This document shows positions 1 through 5,241 of a stretch of 5,241 nt of DNA, in pieces. The notes beneath the pieces were generated by a model. The model did no database searches. It worked only from the letters and a program-made list of their open reading frames with translations, and was not told the origin of the DNA. The stretch is from an uncultured Acidimicrobiaceae bacterium (lineage in GTDB: Bacteria > Actinomycetota > Acidimicrobiia > Acidimicrobiales > Ilumatobacteraceae): assembly GCA_903919215.1 (NCBI GenBank), contig CAIXHI010000108.1, forward strand, positions 1 to 5,241, in the 5' to 3' direction. Both the position numbers and the translations under genes were made by a program. Position 1 is the first letter of the stretch; each line of letters opens with the position of its first letter.

Positions 1-809
1 CCATCCGCGAGGCATCACCCTCCAACCGGATGATTGCCTTCCCGTACACGAAGGCAATGGTCGCCAACAACACCGTCGACATGTCGACCGCGATCATCGT
101 GTGCAGCCTCGATGCAGCCGCTGCGGCTGGCGTTCCTCGCGACCGAATGGTGTTTCCACAAGTGGTGACAAGCGGACACGAGACGTGGTTGATCGCCGAG
201 CGACGCGAACTCGACGGTTCGCCGGCGCTCACGGCCGCCGCTCGGGCCGCCTTCGCGCACGCCCACATGGACATCGACGATGTTGACCACATCGATCTGT
301 ACGCGTGCTTCCCCTCGATCGTGCAAATGTCGTCGGCAGCGCTCGGTGTCGGTCCCGGCCGAGACCTCACCGTCACGGGGGGACTCGGCTTCGCCGGGGC
401 ACCGGTGGGGAACGCCGTCGGGCATTCGATTGCTGCCATGGTCGAACGTGTGCGCTCAGGTGGCATCGGTCTGGTGCACGGCAACGGCGGAATGGCCACC
501 AAGCATTCGTTCGCGTTGTACAGCACTGAACCACCCGCACACTTCGCCCGCATCGATGTACAGGACACTGTCGACCTACAGCCACGTGAACCGCTCGCGC
601 TCGATTTCGCTGGCGACGTCACCATCGAGGCTGCCACTCTCATCCACGACCGCGAGAGTGCCTCACACGTGATCGCCGCCGTTCTCGACTCGACGGGCGC
701 TCGCGGCTTTGCCAAGAACACTTCCGTAGACGTGTTCGCCGAACTCACCAGCGTCGGCCTCGTGGGGCGTTCGGGACGCTGTACGCCCGACGGATTCGTA
801 CACCTGTGA
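1..809 (+). CDS. Thiolase-like protein (acetyl-CoA acetyltransferase family, TLP1-like), C-terminal part, 5' end outside window
   Basis: The frame is open from the left edge (first full codon at 3), so the ATG at 30 is probably an internal Met. About 268 residues are visible. Family hallmarks are NRMIAFPYTK (24-53), the NNTVD segment, DLYACFPSIVQ (297-329) and TVTGGLGFAGAP (372-407), all typical of actinobacterial thiolase-like proteins annotated as acetyl-CoA acetyltransferase. The last 75 or so residues (EAATLIHDRES to the end) look like the extra C-terminal domain of type-1 thiolase-like proteins. The GHPxG motif of true thiolases reads GAPVG here (396-410), and the CxG position reads HGN (477-485), so neither second-half catalytic residue is present. 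The N-terminal nucleophilic cysteine would lie outside the window. Thiolytic activity is therefore doubtful; acyl-CoA binding, or a partner role with another protein, is an inference. The gene is translationally coupled to the CoA transferase downstream. Confidence 0.9.
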   Translation, partial: IREASPSNRMIAFPYTKAMVANNTVDMSTAIIVCSLDAAAAAGVPRDRMVFPQVVTSGHETWLIAERRELDGSPALTAAARAAFAHAHMDIDDVDHIDLYACFPSIVQMSSAALGVGPGRDLTVTGGLGFAGAPVGNAVGHSIAAMVERVRSGGIGLVHGNGGMATKHSFALYSTEPPAHFARIDVQDTVDLQPREPLALDFAGDVTIEAATLIHDRESASHVIAAVLDSTGARGFAKNTSVDVFAELTSVGLVGRSGRCTPDGFVHL

Positions 810-3187
810 CCACCAGACTCCCGCTCGCCGGTGTGCGCGTCATCGACACCACCGATGGCAGCGGCGAGATGTGCGCTCGGTTCCTCGCCGACCTTGGGGC
901 CGACGTCGTCCTCGTCGAACCACGCGCCGGCGCCTCCTCGCGGCATCACGAGCCCACGGTCGCTGGGGCAAGTATCGCCTTCGCAGTGCACAGTGCGAAC
1001 AAGCGCGGGCTGCGACTTGACCTCGACGTCGCCGGCGATCGGGGCAAGTTCCTACAACTGCTCGACGTCGCCGACATCTGGATCGACGGCCACCACGCCG
1101 GCCGACTGGCGGAACTCGACCTCGACCCGGTGACGGTGCAGACACGATGCCCGCAGTTGGTGATCTGCACGATCACCGATTTCGGCAGCACCGGCCCCTA
1201 TCGCGACTGGCGTGCCAACGATTGGGTGTTGCTTGCGCTCGGCGGGCAACTCAGCCGCTCGGGAGTTCCCGGCCGCCCGCCGTTCATGCCGCCAGGCGGA
1301 CTCGCCGACCAGACCACCAGCATCCAGGCCGCGTGGGCCGTGTTGCTGGCCTACTGGAACCGACTCGAGACCGGCTCGGGCGACATCATCGATCTGTCAC
1401 GCCACGAGGCGACGGCCCAGATCATCGACCCCGCATTCGGCTCGATCGGCACTGCTGCGGCACAACGGGGCAAGGCTCCGGCCGGACGCGAGAAGTCGAT
1501 CATGTACCCGATCTTCCCGTGCGCCGATGGCCACGTGCGGCTCGTCGTGCTGGCGCCACGGCAGTGGCATGGAGTGCGCGCCTGGCTCGGCGAGCCTGCG
1601 GAATTTGCTGATCCCAAGTACGACGGCACCCGCGAACGCTTCGCTGCCAGCGACCGCCTCTACCCACTGATCGCCCAGCTGTTCCGCGACCGCACCATGG
1701 CCCGACTCGTCGATGAAGGACAACGGCTGGGAGTGCCCGTTGCGCCGTTGATGTCCTTGGCCGAGGCTGCAGAGGCTGAGCACTTTCGAGTGCGCGAGTT
1801 GTTCACCGATCTCGCCATCGCTGATGGTGTCGTGGGACGCGCCCCCGCCGGGCACGTGCTGGTCGATGGTGAACGCGCCGGCATTCGCGCAGCGCTACAA
1901 CCGCTCGCCGACGTCGGCTCCGTCGGTTGGGATCCGCGTTCGCCGACTGTCCACGGGCAGGGCATCGTCGGTCGGCGGCCGCTGTCCGGTCTGCGCGTGC
2001 TCGACCTAGGCGTCATCGTCATGGGCGCTGAGGCAGGTCGTCTCCTCGCTGACCAGGGTGCCGACGTGATCAAGGTCGAGAACCGTCGCTTTCCCGACGG
2101 CATGCGCTCGGCCGGTATGACCCCGTACTTCGCAGCCGGCCACCGCAACAAACGTTCACTCGGCATCGACCTGCGCAACGCTGAAGGGCGGGCACTCTTC
2201 GATCGCCTCGTCGTCGACGCGGACGTGGTGCTCAGCAACTTCAAACCAGGGACGCTGGAATCGTTGGAGATCGGCCCCGATCGACTCCGCGAGCTCAACC
2301 CGGCCATCGTCGTGGTCACCAGTTCCGCCATGGGCGAGTCAGGGCCATGGCGCGACTGGATGGGCTACGGGCCACTCGTGCGTTGCGTCTCGGGCCTCAC
2401 CCGTCTGTGGTCCGACCCGGGCGCTCCTGGCGACGAAAACTTCGGCGACGCAACCACCATCTATCCCGACCACTTCGTCGCCCGCATCGTCGACACCGCA
2501 GTGCTTGCGAGCCTGATCGCTCGGCGGGCTACCGGGACGGGCGCACACATCGAGTCGTCACAGGCAGAGTCGATCATCGTCTCGTTGGGCACTGAGTTCG
2601 CGCGCGAGTCGATCGAGGCCGGAGTGATCCGACCACAGCTGTACGGCGAGTTCGGTGCACCCTGGGGTGTGTACCCATGCAGCGGAGAGGACGACTGGTG
2701 CGTGATCACGGTTGGCTCCGACAGCGAGTGGTCGCTCCTGGTCGAGCTGATGGGGACACCTGACTGGTCGGTGGACCCGTCCTATGCCGCCGCTGCAGGC
2801 CGCATCGCCGCACGCTCCATCATCGACGGCCATCTCGGCGAATGGACCACAGGAATCGACGGCAACGATGTGATGCACCGCCTGCAAGCACGAGGGGTGC
2901 CCGCAGGGCGGATGACGCACATCGGAGATCTCCCCGGCGACCCACAACTGATCGCCCGCGGGTTCTTCCGCGAGATGACCCAACCAGGTGTGACACCCGT
3001 GGTGATGGTCGAGGGCGGCCCATTCACCGCCACGCACCTTCCCGATCCGCCGCTGGCGCCAGCGCCGTTCTACGGCGAGCACACACGCGACGTGTGCCGC
3101 GAACTCCTGGGAACGCACGAGGCCACCATCGACGACCTCATTGCCCGCGGCGTCCTCGACGTGCCCAGGCCACGACCAGCGACTTGA
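806..3187 (+). CDS. Tandem two-domain CaiB/BaiF (family III) CoA transferase
   Basis: This 793-residue protein is about twice the usual family length of roughly 400. The N-terminal domain (about residues 4-365) begins LPLAGVRVIDTTDG and has ANKRGLRLDLD and GSTGPYRDW. The C-terminal domain (about 392-785) restarts with RPLSGLRVLDLG and has GHRNKRSLGIDLR, GESGPWRDW and the normal family ending PFYGEHT...LLG. Family III enzymes move CoA between carboxylic acids, or isomerise acyl-CoAs, through an aspartate that forms a mixed anhydride. By motif position the equivalents are Asp168 (GGLADQTT) and Asp555 (IYPDHF), so both halves look potentially active. Native family III enzymes are interlocked dimers, so this chain may supply both partners. 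The GTG at 806 is chosen because the family N-terminus starts there; it overlaps the thiolase stop (GTGA) and has no strong Shine-Dalgarno, which suggests coupling. A likely role is activating an acid for CoA-dependent breakdown; the substrate is unknown. Racemase activity is an alternative. Confidence 0.93.
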   Translation: MTTRLPLAGVRVIDTTDGSGEMCARFLADLGADVVLVEPRAGASSRHHEPTVAGASIAFAVHSANKRGLRLDLDVAGDRGKFLQLLDVADIWIDGHHAGRLAELDLDPVTVQTRCPQLVICTITDFGSTGPYRDWRANDWVLLALGGQLSRSGVPGRPPFMPPGGLADQTTSIQAAWAVLLAYWNRLETGSGDIIDLSRHEATAQIIDPAFGSIGTAAAQRGKAPAGREKSIMYPIFPCADGHVRLVVLAPRQWHGVRAWLGEPAEFADPKYDGTRERFAASDRLYPLIAQLFRDRTMARLVDEGQRLGVPVAPLMSLAEAAEAEHFRVRELFTDLAIADGVVGRAPAGHVLVDGERAGIRAALQPLADVGSVGWDPRSPTVHGQGIVGRRPLSGLRVLDLGVIVMGAEAGRLLADQGADVIKVENRRFPDGMRSAGMTPYFAAGHRNKRSLGIDLRNAEGRALFDRLVVDADVVLSNFKPGTLESLEIGPDRLRELNPAIVVVTSSAMGESGPWRDWMGYGPLVRCVSGLTRLWSDPGAPGDENFGDATTIYPDHFVARIVDTAVLASLIARRATGTGAHIESSQAESIIVSLGTEFARESIEAGVIRPQLYGEFGAPWGVYPCSGEDDWCVITVGSDSEWSLLVELMGTPDWSVDPSYAAAAGRIAARSIIDGHLGEWTTGIDGNDVMHRLQARGVPAGRMTHIGDLPGDPQLIARGFFREMTQPGVTPVVMVEGGPFTATHLPDPPLAPAPFYGEHTRDVCRELLGTHEATIDDLIARGVLDVPRPRPAT

Positions 3188-3209
3188 GCGCGATCCGCGA
3201 TGAGCGAGT

Positions 3210-4013
3210 TCAGGTGCCGGTCCACTCGGGAGTGCGCTTCTCGGCAAATGCCCGGGTGCCCTCGCGGAAGTCGTTGCTCTTGAAGACCGCCCGCCGCAGG
3301 TCGCGAACGTCGGCGGCCGCCGAGTCCTCCCCCATCGAGAACGACGCTCGAGCGACTGCCTTCGAGTAACGGATCGCGAGCGGCGCCCCTTCGCAGATCA
3401 CCTCTGCCAACTGCACAGCAGCGGCGACACACGAACCACGCGGCACGACGCGGTTGATGAGACCAAGCTGCAGCGCCCGCGCGGCGTCGATTGCCTGTCC
3501 CGTGAGGATCAACTCCATCGCGATCGCCGGCGGCACACGACGGGGAAGCCGTTCCAGACCCATCGCTCCAGCGAACAGGCCACGGCGCACTTCGGGAAGC
3601 CCGAACGTTGCGTGCTCGTCGGCAACTACGAGGTCGCACGCCATGCAGATCTCGGTGCCACCACCGAGCGCAGCGCCATTGACGGCGGCGATCACCGGCT
3701 TGATGAACCGCCGACCGGTGATGCCAGCGAATCCGCCGTAATCGCGCTGCGGAGCCGCCGGGTCGATCTTCGGAGCACCCGCGGCGATTTCTTTCAAATC
3801 GGCGCCCGCACAGAACGACCTGTCGCCAGCACCTGTGATCACGAGCACCCAGATGTCGTCATCGGCCTCGAGTGACTCGATGGCATCTGCGATCGCCACT
3901 GTGATCGCAGCGTTGATCGCGTTGCGGGCACCGGGCCGGTTGAGCGTGATCACACCCACATGCGCGCGACGCTCGAGCACCACCAACGGGTCTGGCGACT
4001 CAACTTCGTCCAT
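3210..4013 (-). CDS. Enoyl-CoA hydratase/isomerase (crotonase) family protein
   Basis: The product is 267 residues from the ATG at 4013, the normal length for a crotonase. The first oxyanion-hole segment is FCAGADLKEI (residues 67-76); the second is AALGGGTEICMACD (114-127). The two glutamates used by enoyl-CoA hydratases are both present: Glu121 in GGGTE and Glu141 in GLPEV. Hydration of a trans-2-enoyl-CoA to the 3-hydroxyacyl-CoA is therefore plausible, although crotonases also include isomerases, hydrolases and C-C lyases. A longer reading from a GTG at 4037 (275 residues) is possible, but the ATG at 4013 has a strong Shine-Dalgarno (GAGAGGGG, 7-nt spacing) and the GTG has none. The gene runs opposite to its neighbours. 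It converges on the CoA transferase with a 22-bp gap and diverges from the SDR gene, sharing its upstream region. The substrate cannot be assigned; the neighbours suggest acyl-CoA catabolism. Confidence 0.93.
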   Translation of the reverse strand: MDEVESPDPLVVLERRAHVGVITLNRPGARNAINAAITVAIADAIESLEADDDIWVLVITGAGDRSFCAGADLKEIAAGAPKIDPAAPQRDYGGFAGITGRRFIKPVIAAVNGAALGGGTEICMACDLVVADEHATFGLPEVRRGLFAGAMGLERLPRRVPPAIAMELILTGQAIDAARALQLGLINRVVPRGSCVAAAVQLAEVICEGAPLAIRYSKAVARASFSMGEDSAAADVRDLRRAVFKSNDFREGTRAFAEKRTPEWTGT

Positions 4014-4020
4014 GACAACA

Positions 4021-4028
4021 CCCCTCTC
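4021..4028 (-). promoter_or_regulatory. Ribosome binding site deciding the crotonase start
   Basis: On the minus strand this reads GAGAGGGG, a good anti-16S match 7 nt before the ATG at 4013. The in-frame GTG at 4037 has no comparable purine run upstream, so the shorter 267-residue product is preferred. Confidence 0.75.
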
Positions 4029-4072
4029 ACACGTCACCGCGACCGGTGCACATCCACGTGACTGTACGACTC

Positions 4073-4098
4073 GTCCTCACCGCCTAGTGTCCTCACCG
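4073..4098. repeat. Exact 10-bp direct repeat (GTCCTCACCG) with 16-bp period
   Basis: GTCCTCACCG occurs at 4073-4082 and again at 4089-4098. The 6-bp spacer between the copies overlaps the start of the -10-like TAGTGT. The core TCACCG appears a third time at 4034-4039, nearer the crotonase start. Position and exactness suggest a regulator binding site that would occlude the SDR promoter, but no regulator gene is visible in the window. Confidence 0.4.
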
Positions 4099-4107
4099 GG
4101 GGACGAC

Positions 4108-4116
4108 AGAGGGGGA
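4108..4116 (+). promoter_or_regulatory. Ribosome binding site of the SDR gene
   Basis: AGAGGGGGA ends 4 nt before the ATG at 4121. With the purine-rich stretch that follows (AGA), this is a strong Shine-Dalgarno region. It supports the annotated start, which also matches the family N-terminus just ahead of the GxxxGxG motif. Confidence 0.75.
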
Positions 4117-4120
4117 AGAT

Positions 4121-4972
4121 ATGGGACTCGACATCTTCGGTTTCGCGGGCAAGCGCGTCGTGGTCGTGGGTGGAGCCACCGGTATGGGTGCGGCTGCGGC
4201 GAAACTTGCGCTCGGCCTCGGTGCCGAGGTCGTGGTGATGGACATCGCACCGATCACGCTCGCCGGCGTGACGGCCGTTCACATCAACCTGTGCGACCGT
4301 CCCGGAATCGACGAGGCATTGGCCTCCATCAGCGGGCCGATCGACGTGGTGCTGGCGTGCGCCGGAGTCGCCGAGGGCACGCCCGGTATCGAGAAGGTCA
4401 ACTTCATCGGCCACCGACATCTCATCGAGCGACTGCTCGCCGACGACCGCCTGCCGCGAGGTTCGACGATCGGCATGGTCTCGTCCATGGCCGGGCTGGG
4501 GTGGGAGCCCGAGTTGCCCCTGCTGTGCGAGTACCTCGACACACCCGACTTCGAGTCGGCGGCAGCGTGGATCGAGGCGCACCCCGGTACCGCCAACTAC
4601 CGATGGAGCAAGCAGGCGATGAACGCATACGTCGCCCGGCAAGCGTTCCCACTGCTGAAGCGCGGCATCCGCATCAACGCCATCCTTCCCGGGCCCACCG
4701 ACACCCCACTCGCGCAGGCGAACGCCGAGCAATGGTTGGGTTTCGGCAGCGATTACCGCGGCGACGCCGGCATCCCCCCGGCCAGTGCAGAGGATCAGGC
4801 GTACCCCCTGCTGTACCTGTGCAGCCGGGCCGCCAACTACATCAGCGGCGTCACGCTGGTGGTCGACAACGGAATGCTGGGGGCCGGCCTCACACAGGCT
4901 TACCCCGCTGCCACCCCGGCGGCCGGCGCGCTGCTGGGCCGCATCGGTGAACTCGTCTTCGGCACCAACTGA
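4121..4972 (+). CDS. Short-chain dehydrogenase/reductase, 3-alpha-hydroxysteroid dehydrogenase-like layout
   Basis: This is a 283-residue Rossmann-fold oxidoreductase. The nucleotide-binding motif is GGATGMG (residues 17-23, GxxxGxG). Asp41 at the end of beta-2 (VVVMD) favours NAD(H) over NADP(H). ACAG (79-82) stands in for NNAG, and Asn94 (VNFIG) is the likely structural/catalytic Asn. The active site shows VSSMAG (Ser121/122) and YRWSK (Tyr160, Lys164), followed by LPGPTDTPL (189-197). Ser and Tyr are about 38 residues apart instead of the usual 13 or so, because of an insert at about 130-158. The same arrangement occurs in bacterial 3-alpha-hydroxysteroid dehydrogenase and coniferyl-alcohol dehydrogenase-type SDRs, so an alcohol/ketone substrate of that kind is plausible but unproven. 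The ATG at 4121 follows a strong purine-rich ribosome binding site. The stop lies 6 bp from the stop of the convergent membrane-protein gene. Confidence 0.93.
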   Translation: MGLDIFGFAGKRVVVVGGATGMGAAAAKLALGLGAEVVVMDIAPITLAGVTAVHINLCDRPGIDEALASISGPIDVVLACAGVAEGTPGIEKVNFIGHRHLIERLLADDRLPRGSTIGMVSSMAGLGWEPELPLLCEYLDTPDFESAAAWIEAHPGTANYRWSKQAMNAYVARQAFPLLKRGIRINAILPGPTDTPLAQANAEQWLGFGSDYRGDAGIPPASAEDQAYPLLYLCSRAANYISGVTLVVDNGMLGAGLTQAYPAATPAAGALLGRIGELVFGTN

Positions 4973-4978
4973 CGCCAG

Positions 4979-5241
4979 TCAGGGTGCGACCGTCACCGCC
5001 GGTGGTTCATCCATCTGCGCGCGAGCGTCCGTCAGCGATGCGAACGGGACCGTGATGAAGCCGCGCTGTGGCCGATCGAGGTCGAACGACACGAACAGGA
5101 TCATGATCACGACCATCGACGCGACCAGCGAAGTCGTGGCACCGCGCCCGAGCAAGCTGAGATAGAGGGCAAGCACTCCGATCGCAACCGCACCGCCGAT
5201 GACCTGCAGGAGCAACACCGTGCTCGGTACCCGATCGAAGA
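4979..5241 (-). CDS. C-terminal end of a membrane protein, probably DUF4239 (bestrophin-like) family, 5' end outside window
   Basis: The minus-strand frame is open to the right edge, upstream of the GTG at 5218, reading FDRVPSTVLLLQ. That GTG is therefore most likely an internal Val codon and the gene is partial, with about 87 residues visible. There are two hydrophobic segments: LLLQVIGGAVAIGVLALYL (about 5215-5159) and SLVASMVVIMILFVSF (about 5131-5084). These are followed by DLDRPQRGFITV (5083-5048) and a short polar tail. A helix pair ending in DLDRP.xG.I.V is how DUF4239 proteins end; they are usually 220-260 residues. The biochemical function of that family is not established; its name reflects distant similarity to bestrophin channels. 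The gene faces the SDR and has no evident link to acyl-CoA metabolism. Assignment rests on motif memory and a short fragment, so it is tentative; a plain two-helix membrane protein of another family is the alternative. Confidence 0.65.
   Translation of the reverse strand, partial: FDRVPSTVLLLQVIGGAVAIGVLALYLSLLGRGATTSLVASMVVIMILFVSFDLDRPQRGFITVPFASLTDARAQMDEPPAVTVAP

Larger units (their letters stand above)
4014..4120. promoter_or_regulatory. Divergent intergenic region between the crotonase and SDR genes
   Basis: These 107 bp separate the two outward-facing starts and must hold both promoters unless one gene is read from further away. On the plus strand, TAGTGT (4085-4090) fits a TANNNT -10 element and would give a leader of roughly 25 nt for the SDR. 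On the minus strand, TACAGT (4066-4061) could serve the crotonase with a leader of about 40 nt. No convincing -35 hexamer is present for either, which is common in actinobacteria. Short repeats in the region suggest a shared operator. The promoter calls are weak; the divergent arrangement itself is plain. Confidence 0.5.

Noticed and set aside
30..32. ATG at 30 as the true start of the thiolase-like gene.
   Set aside because: The frame stays open to the left edge with sequence (PSNRM) that belongs to the family core, and a genuine start there would leave out more than the N-terminal third of the protein.
1660..2331. A 223-codon minus-strand open frame inside the CoA transferase gene.
   Set aside because: Ser/Arg/Pro-rich translation without motifs, wholly antisense to well-conserved CaiB/BaiF sequence; a GC-driven shadow.
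3189..3199. CGCG-ATC-CGCG mini-hairpin between the convergent stops as a terminator.
   Set aside because: Only a 4-bp stem with a 3-nt loop, built from a self-complementary tetramer, and no T-tract on either strand.
2558..3247. A 229-codon minus-strand open frame across the end of the CoA transferase gene.
   Set aside because: No family resemblance, and it overlaps both the conserved C-terminal GEHT/LLG tail of the CoA transferase and the end of the crotonase gene.
4014..4037. GTG at 4037 as the start of the crotonase gene (275 residues).
   Set aside because: No Shine-Dalgarno before it; the ATG at 4013 has GAGAGGGG at ideal spacing, and the extra eight residues do not match the family N-terminus.
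4034..4732. A 232-codon minus-strand open frame antisense to the SDR gene.
   Set aside because: Low-complexity translation rich in Gly, Asp and Arg, antisense to the SDR active-site motifs; a shadow frame.
3835..4950. A 371-codon plus-strand open frame antisense to the crotonase start and overlapping the SDR gene in another frame.
   Set aside because: Its translation is Arg/His-rich with no recognisable domain, while the overlapping crotonase and SDR frames have complete family motifs and ribosome binding sites. Long open shadow frames are expected at this GC content.

Overview
This window is a compact, GC-rich piece of bacterial chromosome that reads as an actinobacterium. The grounds are the strong G/C preference at third codon positions, a GTG start, and the sequence style of the thiolase-like protein and the double-length CoA transferase. 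A marine or soil acidimicrobial or mycobacterial relative would fit, but the genus cannot be fixed from this sequence. Almost everything is protein-coding; I see no RNA genes, mobile elements, CRISPR arrays or origins.

Layout: (1) positions 1-809, plus strand, the C-terminal part of a thiolase-like protein cut by the left edge. (2) 806-3187, plus strand, a 793-residue protein made of two tandem CaiB/BaiF (family III) CoA-transferase domains, whose GTG start overlaps the previous stop by 4 bp. (3) 3210-4013, minus strand, an enoyl-CoA hydratase/isomerase (crotonase) family enzyme facing gene 2 across a 22-bp gap. (4) A 107-bp divergent intergenic region (4014-4120) with good ribosome binding sites on both sides and an exact 10-bp direct repeat. 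(5) 4121-4972, plus strand, a short-chain dehydrogenase/reductase of the 3-alpha-hydroxysteroid dehydrogenase-like layout. (6) 4979-5241, minus strand, the C-terminal end of a two-helix membrane protein resembling the DUF4239 (bestrophin-like) family, cut by the right edge.

Genes 1 to 4 form a plausible catabolic acyl-CoA module. A CoA transferase would activate a carboxylic acid, a crotonase-fold enzyme would act on the enoyl-CoA, an SDR would oxidise or reduce a hydroxyl/keto group, and a thiolase-like protein would act at the chain-cleavage or acyl-handling end. The substrate cannot be read from the sequence; steroids, terpenoids, branched-chain acids and aromatics are all possible. The membrane-protein gene looks unrelated and probably marks the edge of the module.

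I see no clear undescribed system here. The points most worth a second look are the tandem CoA transferase with both catalytic aspartates kept, the loss of the second-half thiolase catalytic residues in gene 1, and the repeat in the divergent promoter region.
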